64,000 nucleotides of DNA. It comes from Fodinibius halophilus (GTDB lineage Bacteria; Bacteroidota; Rhodothermia; Balneolales; Balneolaceae). A program made the position numbers and the translations under genes. Below, piece after piece: positions 1-8,358 of this stretch; the stretch's first letter is position 1, and every line of letters begins with the position of its first letter. The stretch lies in assembly GCF_011059105.1 (NCBI RefSeq), contig NZ_JAALLS010000006.1, forward strand, positions 62,001 to 126,000, in the 5' to 3' direction. A model generated the notes under the pieces. That model made no database searches. It saw only the letters and a list, made by a program, of their open reading frames with translations, and was not told where the DNA came from.

Positions 1-142
1 TACGCTAGAACAAATGCTTGATATTATCGATCAAACAGCGTATAACTTAGTTGCAAAATACAGCGACTTCGAATTCGAAGAAGCTGACGAAAATAGTTTA
101 CGAATCACAATGGTTTTACGATGTCCCAACACGCAGTCATAG
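1..142 (+). CDS. C-terminal end of an unidentified protein (partial)
   Basis: An open frame enters from the left edge (codons in phase from base 2) and stops with TAG at 140-142. It gives about 46 residues, acidic in the middle (FEFEEADE) and ending LRCPNTQS. The last 22 bases overlap the start of ftsE, so the two are probably co-transcribed and translationally coupled. I do not recognise the family from this tail. It could be a small conserved protein or the end of a larger enzyme. The overlap and the sensible amino-acid composition are the only support. Confidence 0.5.
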   Translation, partial: TLEQMLDIIDQTAYNLVAKYSDFEFEEADENSLRITMVLRCPNTQS

Positions 143-804
143 AATTTCAAAATGTTAGTGTCTCTTATAATCATCAGCCCGTGCTGGATAATATTAACTT
201 CAGCTTAGGCAATGGCGAATTCACTTATCTTATTGGCCAAACCGGGGCCGGAAAAAGCTCTTTCCTACGTCTTATTTACCGAGATTTATTGCCCGACAAC
301 GGAACCGTATCAGTAGCAGGAATGGATGTTAGCTCCCTGAAAGATAAAAAAGTGCCCTACCTACGGCGAAGACTGGGTATTGTGTTCCAGGATTTTCAGC
401 TTCTTCCCGACCGTACTGTTTATGAAAACGTGGCTTTTTCCCTTCAGGTCACCGGTGAAAAGAAAAGCTTTATCAAACAACGCGTGCTGGAGGTATTAGG
501 AATGGTTGGATTAAGCCATAAACGGCGGAATATGCCCGAAGACCTATCCGGAGGAGAACAACAACGGGTTGTTATTGCACGAGCCTTAGCAAACGAACCT
601 CGTATTATGTTGGCAGATGAACCTACCGGGAACCTTGACCCTGCTGCATCTGCTGAAATTATGGATCTGCTCAAACAGATTAATAACCGTGGTATGGCTG
701 TTCTGATGGTTACCCATGATTATGATACCGTCAAACAATATCCATACCGGACCCTAAAATTAGCAGATGGGGAGATCAACGAAGTAGACACTGCTGCATT
801 ATAA
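121..804 (+). CDS. ftsE: Cell division ATP-binding protein FtsE
   Basis: ABC-transporter ATPase of 227 residues, the usual FtsE length. Visible motifs are Walker A GQTGAGKSS (about residues 39-47), Q-loop VFQDFQLL (about 88-95), signature LSGGEQQR (142-149), and Walker B IMLADEPTG (162-170), followed by the switch His in MVTHDYD. FtsE normally pairs with the membrane protein FtsX to control septal peptidoglycan hydrolases. No ftsX follows here, and the next gene is queG. The protein could also be read as a LolD/MacB-type ATPase, but the length and the PTGNLDP region fit FtsE. The start overlaps the preceding partial gene by 22 bases. Confidence 0.88.
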   Translation: MSQHAVIEFQNVSVSYNHQPVLDNINFSLGNGEFTYLIGQTGAGKSSFLRLIYRDLLPDNGTVSVAGMDVSSLKDKKVPYLRRRLGIVFQDFQLLPDRTVYENVAFSLQVTGEKKSFIKQRVLEVLGMVGLSHKRRNMPEDLSGGEQQRVVIARALANEPRIMLADEPTGNLDPAASAEIMDLLKQINNRGMAVLMVTHDYDTVKQYPYRTLKLADGEINEVDTAAL

Positions 805-917
805 TGCTACCCCTTGAAATCATTTATTACCACTTTAGCAATGCTTACCTTTAAAGGCTGTTCTTATTAAAAAAACAGCTAACGCTTTCGTACTATAAAG
901 ATATACACCTCAATTAC

Positions 918-1865
918 ATGAACCTGCACGATCGCACTCAAAAGGTACGTGAAAAAGCCCTGCGCCTGGGATTTAATGCCTGCGGTTTTGCTAAAGCCGG
1001 GCGTCTCGAAACCGAAGAACGTCGCCTGCGTGAGTGGTTAAACCAAGATCGTAATGGTAAAATGGGCTGGATGGAGAATCATTTCGAAAAGCGGGTAGAT
1101 CCTACCAAACTCGTGCCCGGGGCTAAATCTGTAGTATCTGTAATAGGCAGCTATTTCCACCCCCGCCACCGGAAACAGATGGCCAAAGACAACAGCCCTC
1201 AAATCGCTAAGTACGCACAAGGCCGAGACTATCACAAAGTATTCAAGCAAAAACTTAAAAGGCTTTTTGCGGAGACAGAAGAACTTTTAGGAGGATTGGA
1301 AGGCCGGGTTTTTGTCGATTCTGCTCCTGTATTAGATAAAGCGTGGGCCGTTCGTTCAGGGTTGGGCTGGATGGGTAAGAACTCGAACATCCTGAACAAA
1401 AATATGGGCTCATTCTTTTTTATCGGAGAGATGATCATTGACGCTGAGTTCCAATATGATGCCCCTATTACCGACCACTGTGGCAGTTGCACCCGATGTA
1501 TCGATTCGTGCCCTACCAATGCCATTTATGAGCCTTATCGTGTTGATGCCACAAAGTGTATCTCTTATTTGACTATTGAGCTAAAAGAGAGCATACCCGA
1601 AGACCAACGAGATGATGTAGGCGATTGGATGTTTGGATGCGATATCTGCCAGGATGTTTGTCCCTGGAATCGTGATGCTACCTATAGCCAGATGGAAGAT
1701 CTTGCTCCGCGTGAAAAACTTCTTGACCATGATATCAATTTCTGGGAAGAACTGGATATCGAAAAATATGATGAGCTTTTTGAAGGAACCCCTATTCGAC
1801 GGGCTAAATTTGAGAAATACAAGGACAATGTAGCAGCTGTTGCAACAAATATTAGGAAAAGCTGA
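918..1865 (+). CDS. queG: Epoxyqueuosine reductase QueG
   Basis: Iron-sulfur and cobalamin-dependent enzyme that performs the last step of queuosine synthesis on tRNA. The 315 residues include VDSAPVLDK (about 133-141, with the family's catalytic Asp). They also carry two [4Fe-4S] ligand sets: C188, C191, C194 and C198 in CGSCTRCIDSCP, and C214, C241, C244 and C248 with CDICQDVCPWN. The N-terminal half is the cobalamin-binding domain. The C-terminal HEAT-like extension seen in longer homologues is short or absent. It stands alone, 113 bases after ftsE and on the same strand. The identification is strong. Confidence 0.93.
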   Translation: MNLHDRTQKVREKALRLGFNACGFAKAGRLETEERRLREWLNQDRNGKMGWMENHFEKRVDPTKLVPGAKSVVSVIGSYFHPRHRKQMAKDNSPQIAKYAQGRDYHKVFKQKLKRLFAETEELLGGLEGRVFVDSAPVLDKAWAVRSGLGWMGKNSNILNKNMGSFFFIGEMIIDAEFQYDAPITDHCGSCTRCIDSCPTNAIYEPYRVDATKCISYLTIELKESIPEDQRDDVGDWMFGCDICQDVCPWNRDATYSQMEDLAPREKLLDHDINFWEELDIEKYDELFEGTPIRRAKFEKYKDNVAAVATNIRKS

Positions 1866-1900
1866 TTCAATGGCGGCCTCCACTCAATCACATAAAAGAA

Positions 1901-2799
1901 ATGACTGAATTGCCGTTCTTATCCTTAATTGGAAAAATATTACAGCTACCTTAGAATGTGTTTAATCTATATCTGGCTCCCGCAATGTAACTCCTGTAAT
2001 TTTTTTACTTGATAATGAATCTGAAGAAAAATCACTGGCAAAACTAAAAAAGGGCCTCAACAAATGTGAGGTGCAAATCAATATATATGCCAGTGAGCAA
2101 AATTTAGGATTTGCCGGAGGAGTAAATTACTTAGTAAAAAAAAATAAATCTGGATGATTTTTCAGGGCTTTTTTTACTAAATAATGATGCCAGTATCAAT
2201 CAGAATACCCTGTGGCCCCTGCTTAAACAAAGTCGACAGCAAAATATTAAGTTACTAAGACCTCAAAATAAAAACACAGAAACGGGAGCATCTCGACGCT
2301 GGCCATGGTGGCTGTTTGGAATTAGAACACCCCACGAGTTCAACCCGGATCTCCAATGTTGGCCTACCTTTTATATTGAAGGCTCGGCACTATTCATCCA
2401 AAAAGATCTTGTTCGTAGAATCTTAAAAAAACGAGAAAACCTATTTGATCGAAGATTTTTTTATATGCCGAAGACACTTAATTAGGGTTATTTGTGCAAA
2501 AAATGGGATTCCAACCCTACATCACCTCTAAAGCAATATTTGAACACAAAAATGGGTCTTCTCAATCAAATGAAAGACGTGCACTCACTTATTATTATAC
2601 AACGAGAAACCGTATCCTCCTTGCCAAAAATTACTTATCTGTCTATCTCAAACCATTATTCCATTCCTACTATTCTGTCACAAGAATTATAATAGCAACT
2701 TGCCAAATAGGTCTTGGGCGCAGTAATTTAGCCAGGGCTATTATAAAAGGATTAAAAGATGGATACCAAAAGAAGTATGGAAAATGGAACGAACACTGA
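1901..2799 (+). pseudogene. Broken family-2 glycosyltransferase
   Basis: No frame is open throughout, but pieces in different frames read as one GT2 (rhamnosyltransferase-like) protein in the correct order. They are NWKNITATLE; FLLDNESEEKSLAKL; EQNLGFAGGVN; FFLLNNDAS; EGSALFIQKDLV; FLYAEDT, stop, LGLF; then an intact tail from about 2494 containing FEHKNGSSQSN and YYYTTRNRILLAKNYL. At least two frameshifts and in-frame stops (for example TAA after EDT near 2488, where Glu is expected) separate the pieces. NND and the ED pair are the nucleotide-sugar and catalytic motifs of this family. An intact family-2 transferase lies at 22751-23770, so this copy may be a decayed relative. Confidence 0.8.
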
Positions 2800-2860
2800 A
2801 TTAACAAGATAGAATATTGAAAGTTTACCCTTCCTGATATCCCTCTCTTCTTAAGAGTAT

Positions 2861-2968
2861 TTAAATCTTCCTCTTCTTACCCTTCAGTACTTTGTACAAC
2901 AACTCACGAGCTCTAGAGATATGTGCTTTCACTATACCCAAGGGAGAATCCAGCATATTACAAATCAG
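2861..2968 (-). pseudogene. Detached 3' end of an ECF sigma factor gene
   Basis: Read on the minus strand this stretch gives MLDSPLGIVKAHISRARELL followed by a basic tail and TAA at 2863-2861. It closely matches the last ~35 residues of the intact sigma factor at 5068-5712 (ILDSPLGTVKAHIFRARELL). Nucleotide similarity is also plain, for example the shared run around CAACTCACGAGCTCTA. Similarity ends near 2960, so only the region-4 recognition helix and tail survive. It lies in the same orientation as the intact gene, on the other side of the MNIO cassette. Confidence 0.75.
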
Positions 2969-3352
2969 TATTAAAGGACGAACAGTTTAAGGGGGGTACC
3001 CGATGTTAGTATTTAAAATGCCACAATTTCAAGAAATTTTATCGGAATTATTGATTAAGTAATTAATATATTTTTATTACTTTTCTAAATATATTAATGC
3101 TATTGCAATACTATAACTTATAATAGTATCTGTTTTTACAATATGCAGTATTTTTTTATGTTGCAGTAGTTAAGTAAACTCAAGAGAATTAAACCCGCTG
3201 ATACCTATCCCAAAAAGATATCACATTACTAAATCATTCGAATGGTGAAATTTATCACCCATCGAAATGAGAGAAGAAAAGAAACTGTGCATCAAAATAA
3301 ACGCTAAGAATCCTTGCGTACAAAAGGATTCATCAATAAAAACTACTTTATC
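2969..3352. other. AT-rich intergenic region upstream of the peptide/MNIO genes
   Basis: About 380 bases with no credible gene, very AT-rich between 3040 and 3180. Near 3108-3127 there is an imperfect palindrome (TACTAT, 8 bases, ATAGTA) around a TATAAT-like hexamer, which is a plausible promoter or operator for the operon that follows. No -35 can be assigned with confidence. An upstream in-frame TTG (3314) would lengthen the next gene by 13 residues, but the ATG at 3353 is preferred. Confidence 0.35.
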
Positions 3353-3592
3353 ATGAAGATTTCAAAAGAAGACCTAAATTCAAGACCAAGTAAAAAAGAT
3401 ACAGCTGTTCATGTAACCGTACCAGCAAAGGTAGCTTACAACCTGGATGAGATGCAGAAAGTTACCTCAATTGTACTTGACAGGCTCAATTGTCCGGCAT
3501 GTCATTCGGGTTTCGATATTCGATTTGATATCGAAAAAAGGTTTAACTTTAATGAAGACCTGGAATTGATTGATCGTCCAAGGTTTCGTTAA
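3353..3592 (+). CDS. Small CPxC peptide, candidate precursor for the MNIO enzyme
   Basis: Seventy-nine residues from ATG 3353. The N-terminal half is Lys/Asp-rich (SRPSKKD) and could act as a leader. The C-terminal half has the only two cysteines (C47 and C50, in LNCPACHSGF), then alternating aromatic and charged residues (FDIRFDIEKRFNFNEDLEL) ending RPRFR. The stop is two bases before the ATG of the DUF692 enzyme. Short Cys-containing proteins directly before a DUF692/MNIO gene are typical of RiPP precursors such as those of methanobactin and bufferin-type systems, but I recognise no named precursor family. No signal peptide is visible. It could instead be a small regulator or Zn-binding protein. 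The role is inferred from context. Confidence 0.6.
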   Translation: MKISKEDLNSRPSKKDTAVHVTVPAKVAYNLDEMQKVTSIVLDRLNCPACHSGFDIRFDIEKRFNFNEDLELIDRPRFR

Positions 3593-3594
3593 GT

Positions 3595-5061
3595 ATGAAT
3601 ATTCCGGAACAGGGAGTTGGGATTATTTACTTCCCAGGGTTTGAAGATACCATAGAACTCAACTCAGATCTTATTTCAACTATTGAAATTGAGCCACAAA
3701 CTCTGTGGACTCATAACAAGACTGAGTTGAGTTCTTACTCCTATGATGAAGACAAAGTAGAATATCTCCAGGCATTGGATATACCTATCTCCTTTCATGG
3801 AGTGGGTTTTCCTATTGGCGGCTCTATTTCCTCTGATACCGAACATATCAATTGCATGCAGAAAATGATTGATGCTCTTGATCCTGTATGGTTGAGTGAG
3901 CATCTTAGTTTCAACAAGATCTATGCAGAAGATGCAGTAAGAAATACTAATTTTCTGTTGCCCCCCCTTCAAACAATGGAGGGTGCGTTGAATGCTGCAG
4001 AAAAAATTAAAGCGTATGCTTCACATTTCGACCTACCTTTTGCCTTTGAAACCGGTACAAATTACCTGCAACCACAAGATTTTGAGCTTGCAGATGGCCA
4101 TTTTATCAATGAGGTCGCTCGCAATGCAGATTGTAACATCCTGTTGGATATTCATAATCTGCTTTCTAATCAAAAAAATGGAAGGCAAAATATTTTTGAA
4201 GCCCTCTCACAAATAGACCTTAGCAGAGTTATACAAATTCACCTGGCAGGAGGATTTTATTTTGACGGGTACTATCTCGACGCCCATTCAGACGTTTCAA
4301 GCGCTGAAGTACTAGAGGTATTTGAAAAAGTGGTACGAATGTTACCTAACTTAAAGGCAATTACCTTTGAAATGCTTGCAGATTACCTTCCTGCTGTAAG
4401 TCAAGATGATCTGCGAAAACAGTTTGAAATCATGAATTCGGTTTGGGCGGAAAGAGGGAAAGATGCATCGGATACTGCTGCAGCCCCATTAACAGATAAA
4501 TCTTCTGATATGGATGCTCCCCGTCTTACAGATTATGAACATGAATTAGGATTACTTGCCATTCGAAAGCAAAAAGCTACAGAAGTTCCTTCGCTTGATT
4601 ATTTAAACCACGATAAAGGAGTAAAAATAATTCAATCCCTGATTGACAAATTCAGAAAATCACAGCTTGTCAGTTTTGCCAAATTATCATCCAGGTATAT
4701 TATGCTTAAATATGGAGAGGAAGCTTTTGAACAAGTCTTTTCCGATTACTGTATAAAAAACTATCCCTGTCTTTTTGCCTCAGACAGTGGCATTCTTTTT
4801 TCTGAATATTTATTAAACGATTCAGACTTGGTTGAAAATGATACCTTTTTTAAAGATTTGGTAACCTATGAGTATAACTCATTATTAACATATATGGATG
4901 GGGTTGAAAGGGAAGTAAATATATCATTTAACCCATATGATATTATTCCATCCCTGGAATCACGGGAATTACCGAAAGATGTTAGCACAGGCAACTATGT
5001 TATTCATATTACTCCTGAAGAAGACGCCAAAGAAAAAGTAAATACCGTATTTCACAGTTAA
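3595..5061 (+). CDS. DUF692 (MNIO) enzyme with C-terminal MbnC/DUF2063-like domain
   Basis: The N-terminal ~285 residues carry the multinuclear non-heme iron oxidase (DUF692) pattern on a TIM barrel: SFHGVGFPIGG (H68), SEHLSF (H103), FETGTN (E152), LLDIHNLLSN (D185, H187), IHLAGG (H216), DAHSD (D229, H231), and TFEMLADYLP (E259). These are the positions expected to bind iron. After a low-complexity linker (about 285-320), residues 340-440 resemble the separate partner proteins (MbnC/HvfC/BufC, DUF2063): helical, with EEAFEQVFSDYCIKNYP and a later SEYLLNDS. Families of this type usually have ~280 residues and a separate partner gene, so 488 residues suggests a fusion. It is two bases downstream of the CPxC peptide gene, its likely substrate. 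The final 45 residues are unassigned. Confidence 0.82.
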   Translation: MNIPEQGVGIIYFPGFEDTIELNSDLISTIEIEPQTLWTHNKTELSSYSYDEDKVEYLQALDIPISFHGVGFPIGGSISSDTEHINCMQKMIDALDPVWLSEHLSFNKIYAEDAVRNTNFLLPPLQTMEGALNAAEKIKAYASHFDLPFAFETGTNYLQPQDFELADGHFINEVARNADCNILLDIHNLLSNQKNGRQNIFEALSQIDLSRVIQIHLAGGFYFDGYYLDAHSDVSSAEVLEVFEKVVRMLPNLKAITFEMLADYLPAVSQDDLRKQFEIMNSVWAERGKDASDTAAAPLTDKSSDMDAPRLTDYEHELGLLAIRKQKATEVPSLDYLNHDKGVKIIQSLIDKFRKSQLVSFAKLSSRYIMLKYGEEAFEQVFSDYCIKNYPCLFASDSGILFSEYLLNDSDLVENDTFFKDLVTYEYNSLLTYMDGVEREVNISFNPYDIIPSLESRELPKDVSTGNYVIHITPEEDAKEKVNTVFHS

Positions 5062-5067
5062 TATTAC

Positions 5068-5712
5068 TTAGAACCGATCCTTTTTGTCTTTCAGCTCTTT
5101 GTACAACAGCTCACGAGCTCTAAAGATATGCGCTTTTACTGTGCCCAAGGGAGAATCCAGGATATCTGCAATCTCTTTATAACTTTTCTCCTCCATATGA
5201 CGCAGTTCAATAACCTTTCGATATTTTTCAGGAAGATCTTTAATCGCTTTTTGCACAATTTTTTTTCGCTGTTTTTTTATGATATCACGATCGGTTTTTG
5301 CAGACTCATCCGGGAGCTGTATCTCCATCTCTCCGTCTTTTGTCTTTACCGGATCATCAATGGAGAGCGTTTTTAGCTTTTTCTTTCGCAAATAATCAAT
5401 CGTATGATTGGTAGCAATGCGATATAACCACGTAGAAAAAGCGTAATTGGTATTGTAGGTATTCAGGTTATCAAAAGCCTTAACGAAAGCCTCCTGAACC
5501 AGATCTTCGACTTGCTCTCTGTCTTTCACCATTTTTAAAATATGAAAGAATAACGCCCGCTGGTATTTATCTACAAGCTTGGTATAGGCATCTTCGTTAC
5601 CGCCAATAGCCTTCTTTACCAGTTTATCATCTTCGAGACTACTTTCAGAGGCGTTTTCACGAGGAGATTCGTACTCTTCTTCACTTGTTGTCTTATTATC
5701 TGACATTCCCAA
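5068..5712 (-). CDS. ECF-type RNA polymerase sigma factor (RpoE family)
   Basis: Contains sigma region 2 (about residues 50-115: YQRALFFHILKMV, VEDLVQEAFVKAF, FSTWLYRIATN, and DYLRKKK) and sigma region 4 (about 150-205: LPEKYRKVIELRHME, YKEIADIL, and GTVKAHIFRARELL). The first ~30 residues are acidic and Ser-rich. A second Met at residue 3 is an alternative start. No anti-sigma gene is adjacent. Its stop is six bases from that of the MNIO gene (convergent). It is divergent from an outer-membrane protein gene across 251 bases, which may be a target. A 3'-end copy of this gene lies at 2861-2968. Confidence 0.9.
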   Translation of the reverse strand: MGMSDNKTTSEEEYESPRENASESSLEDDKLVKKAIGGNEDAYTKLVDKYQRALFFHILKMVKDREQVEDLVQEAFVKAFDNLNTYNTNYAFSTWLYRIATNHTIDYLRKKKLKTLSIDDPVKTKDGEMEIQLPDESAKTDRDIIKKQRKKIVQKAIKDLPEKYRKVIELRHMEEKSYKEIADILDSPLGTVKAHIFRARELLYKELKDKKDRF

Positions 5713-5963
5713 TGTAAAAGTTGATCTGAGCAGCTATTAATTTTAGTGCCTTAACATACTGAATCAAAAACATTTTTCCCATCTAGTTTTACAAAAAAAG
5801 ACTTGAATATTTATTTTTGAACTTTTTTTATATAATATCTCGCATATAAAGAGTGATAAAAATAAAATTGTAAGGTTTTTGCTTTATAGGGGTCTTACAT
5901 TATCAAGAACAACTTCATCAGTTTGAAGTTATCACTAACCAATAACAATAAAACATACAGACA

Positions 5964-6464
5964 ATGAAAAAACTACTAACATTAGGATGCTTAATACTAG
6001 GGATAGCATTTTTAACAAACTCCAATACTTATGCTCAAGACATTAAAGCAGGTGGGGGCTTGGCATACGGTACTGAGATAGAATCTATTGGAATTCAAGC
6101 TGGAGCTGTTATGGGTTTTAGTGACAGTTTTAGAGGGGCAGCAGATTTTATCTATTTCTTTGGCGAAGAAGCAAATGGAGTTGATACCTCATGGTGGGAA
6201 TTAAATGCCAACGTTCATTATGTCTTCTTATCTGAAGCTACAATGACGGTATATGGCTTAGGGGGACTTAACTATGCTACTGTTGAAACTACCGTCAGTG
6301 CCGGTGGGTTTACAGCCTCAGGAAGTGCCTCAGAAGTTGGACTTAATCTGGGAGGTGGCGCTGAATTCGGTATTGGTTTTGCTGACCTATACACTGAACT
6401 GAAATATGTTCTCGGTGACGCAGACCAATTAGGAATCTCGGCTGGTCTTCGATTCGGCTTCTAA
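5964..6464 (+). CDS. Outer-membrane beta-barrel protein
   Basis: Starts with a clear signal peptide (MKKLLTLGCLILGIAFL, cleavage after TYAQ about residue 25). It continues with alternating hydrophobic/polar Gly-rich strands and ends in LRFGF, the terminal aromatic typical of proteins assembled by the Bam machinery. At 166 residues it matches small eight-stranded porin-like or OmpW/OmpX-like barrels, but the exact family cannot be named. The promoter region is shared with the divergent sigma gene, and an AT-rich tract (TATATAATATC near 5830-5840) lies in it. A strong terminator follows at 6494. Confidence 0.75.
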   Translation: MKKLLTLGCLILGIAFLTNSNTYAQDIKAGGGLAYGTEIESIGIQAGAVMGFSDSFRGAADFIYFFGEEANGVDTSWWELNANVHYVFLSEATMTVYGLGGLNYATVETTVSAGGFTASGSASEVGLNLGGGAEFGIGFADLYTELKYVLGDADQLGISAGLRFGF

Positions 6465-6493
6465 GATCTAGTTAATTGAATTATATATTATTT

Positions 6494-6521
6494 AAGGCGT
6501 CCTATTCAGGGCGCCTTTTTT
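6494..6521 (+). terminator. Rho-independent terminator of the beta-barrel gene
   Basis: Hairpin with arms AAGGCGTCC and GGGCGCCTT (one non-Watson-Crick pair) and a six-base loop, followed by a T-run. It lies 30 bases after the outer-membrane protein stop, just before the convergent Ppx/GppA gene ends. Confidence 0.85.
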
Positions 6522-6522
6522 A

Positions 6523-7437
6523 TTATTTCATTGATTTTAAAATTGCACCATGTCGGATGCCGCCTATTGAAACCACTAATGCTTCAAAGTTATTCACCTC
6601 CATAACTTGTTCCAGAATTAACAGTCCGGCTAAAAAGATATCTGCCCTCCCCTTCATCACTTCCAGATATTCTTCTACCAGCCGTGAACTACTCTGTTGT
6701 CTAATATAAGCTATCCACTTTTGCAGAACCCCTATTTCTATCTGGCACCCATTTAATGCTGATCGGTCATAGCTTGGAAGTTCTAATTCCATATAAGCCA
6801 ACGAAGTTACAGTACCGGCTACCCCTACTAAAATTGGCTCTTTTATGAAATTAAAGGATCTATGACTGAGGGTTTCTTTAATCTCTGCCCGGCACTCTTC
6901 AATTTGTTGAAGTGATGGCGGATCATTAGTCAAAAACCGCTCGGTAAAACGTACACAGCCCATATCAAATGAATGCCGATCAATTAACCCTTCTGATTGC
7001 GAACCAACTGCTAATTCGGTACTACCTCCGCCAATATCAACAACTGCCAAGGGCTTGGCCACGGGCAATACACTTTGAGCGCCCCAAAAGGTATACTGTG
7101 CCTCTTCATAGCCACTTAAAACCTGGATTGATAGGCCTGTCTCCTTCCTAATATGTTCTATAAACTGTTCCTTATTGTTTGCATCCCGAACGGCACTGGT
7201 AGCAGTAACCGTTAGTTCTGTAACCTCAGGAAAATCGGTCGAAAGAATCTGTTTAAAATAAGTTAATGCTTCCGTAACTCTTTTTATAGCTTTATCACTG
7301 AGATTTCTTTCTTTATCAACGCCCTCTCCCAACCGAGGTATACACTGCTCTTCATATAAAACCTCCAGCTCACCGTCACTTACCTTAGCAACAAGTAATA
7401 GCGCAGTATTTGTACCTATGTCGATAGATGCTCTCAT
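6523..7437 (-). CDS. Ppx/GppA family exopolyphosphatase/guanosine pentaphosphatase
   Basis: About 304 residues from the ATG at 7437 (MRASIDIGTNT). An upstream in-frame start would add 11 residues that overlap prmA and is not favoured. Sugar-kinase/Hsp70-fold motifs are present: SIDIGTNTALLL phosphate-1 loop, AVVDIGGGSTELA phosphate-2 loop, and VGVAGTVTSLA. The conserved E-containing segment YEEAQYTFWG is also seen. Enzymes of this group hydrolyse long-chain polyphosphate and/or pppGpp. The short single-domain form is usual outside Enterobacteria. Its ATG overlaps the prmA stop by four bases (ATGA), so the two are translationally coupled. Confidence 0.88.
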   Translation of the reverse strand: MRASIDIGTNTALLLVAKVSDGELEVLYEEQCIPRLGEGVDKERNLSDKAIKRVTEALTYFKQILSTDFPEVTELTVTATSAVRDANNKEQFIEHIRKETGLSIQVLSGYEEAQYTFWGAQSVLPVAKPLAVVDIGGGSTELAVGSQSEGLIDRHSFDMGCVRFTERFLTNDPPSLQQIEECRAEIKETLSHRSFNFIKEPILVGVAGTVTSLAYMELELPSYDRSALNGCQIEIGVLQKWIAYIRQQSSSRLVEEYLEVMKGRADIFLAGLLILEQVMEVNNFEALVVSIGGIRHGAILKSMK

Positions 7438-8276
7438 GAGGTTATCTTTTTGGCAAAAACTGCAATCCATTCATTTTCATGGTAGACCTCTAAAATCTCA
7501 AAATGTGGCTTTAACTCCTCTTTAAGCTGGTCCAGATCGGTTTCCAACAGCCCCGACAACAGTAATTTCCCCTTTTGTTTAAGGGCCGGAATAAAATCAT
7601 CCAACAAGCTTAGAATGACATTTTTTTCAATATTGGCCATAATAAGATCAACAGCTGCTACATCGGCAATCACTTCTGATGACCCCAATTTTACCGTAAT
7701 ATCTTCCGATACTCCATTGAGCAATATATTCTCTTTTGTGTTTGTGATACTCCATTCATTAATATCAAAAGCGAGGGCTTCTTTCGCGCCCAATTTGATT
7801 GCAGCAATAGATAGTATTCCCGTTCCCGTCCCCGCATCAATAATCGTCTCCCCACCCTCTAACAGCTTGGCCAGAGCCTCCAACATCAATCGAGTGGTCT
7901 CATGATATCCCGTACCAAAAGACATTTTAGGATCAATCTCGAGCAGTATTTTATCATTGGGTACCGAAGCTTGCGACCATGTGGGTTTCACAAAGAATTG
8001 CCCTATTGATTGCGCCTTAATCGTCTGCTCCCACTGTGCATTCCAGTTTTGTTCGGCTACAACTTCTTCAGATTTTATGTAGCCATCACCCGGATAGGCC
8101 CCCAATAGTTGATCTATTTGTTCCCGATCGCCAATCCCAAGACTCTCTTTCGTGATATAAGCTACAATAGAATCTTCACGTTGTTCAAAACCGTCAAAAT
8201 CCATATCAAACAGCTCGGCAATCAAACTTTCCTGGTACTCATCCGCAATCTCAATAACAAGTTTGATATATTTCAT
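7434..8276 (-). CDS. prmA: Ribosomal protein L11 methyltransferase PrmA
   Basis: 280 residues with an N-terminal substrate-recognition domain and a C-terminal Rossmann methyltransferase. Motifs include FGTGYHETTRLML, the SAM loop DAGTGTGILSIAAI (about residues 143-156), and MANIEKNVIL in the catalytic region. It trimethylates L11 on the ribosome. It is upstream in the same transcript as the Ppx/GppA gene. The length and order of motifs are as expected for the family. Confidence 0.92.
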   Translation of the reverse strand: MKYIKLVIEIADEYQESLIAELFDMDFDGFEQREDSIVAYITKESLGIGDREQIDQLLGAYPGDGYIKSEEVVAEQNWNAQWEQTIKAQSIGQFFVKPTWSQASVPNDKILLEIDPKMSFGTGYHETTRLMLEALAKLLEGGETIIDAGTGTGILSIAAIKLGAKEALAFDINEWSITNTKENILLNGVSEDITVKLGSSEVIADVAAVDLIMANIEKNVILSLLDDFIPALKQKGKLLLSGLLETDLDQLKEELKPHFEILEVYHENEWIAVFAKKITS

Positions 8277-8358
8277 AACACTGGAAGTTAGAGCTTGGAA
8301 ATTGGAAATTGGATTGCCAGAATCTGGCCTATGGCCTTAAACACCCAGCTTATAATTT

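Noticed and set aside
855-885. Weak GGCTGTT/AACAGCT inverted repeat after ftsE
   Set aside because: Short arms and no T-run; not convincing as a terminator.
3314-3352. Upstream TTG start for the CPxC peptide
   Set aside because: It would add 13 residues without a ribosome-binding site; ATG 3353 gives a typical leader-like N-terminus.
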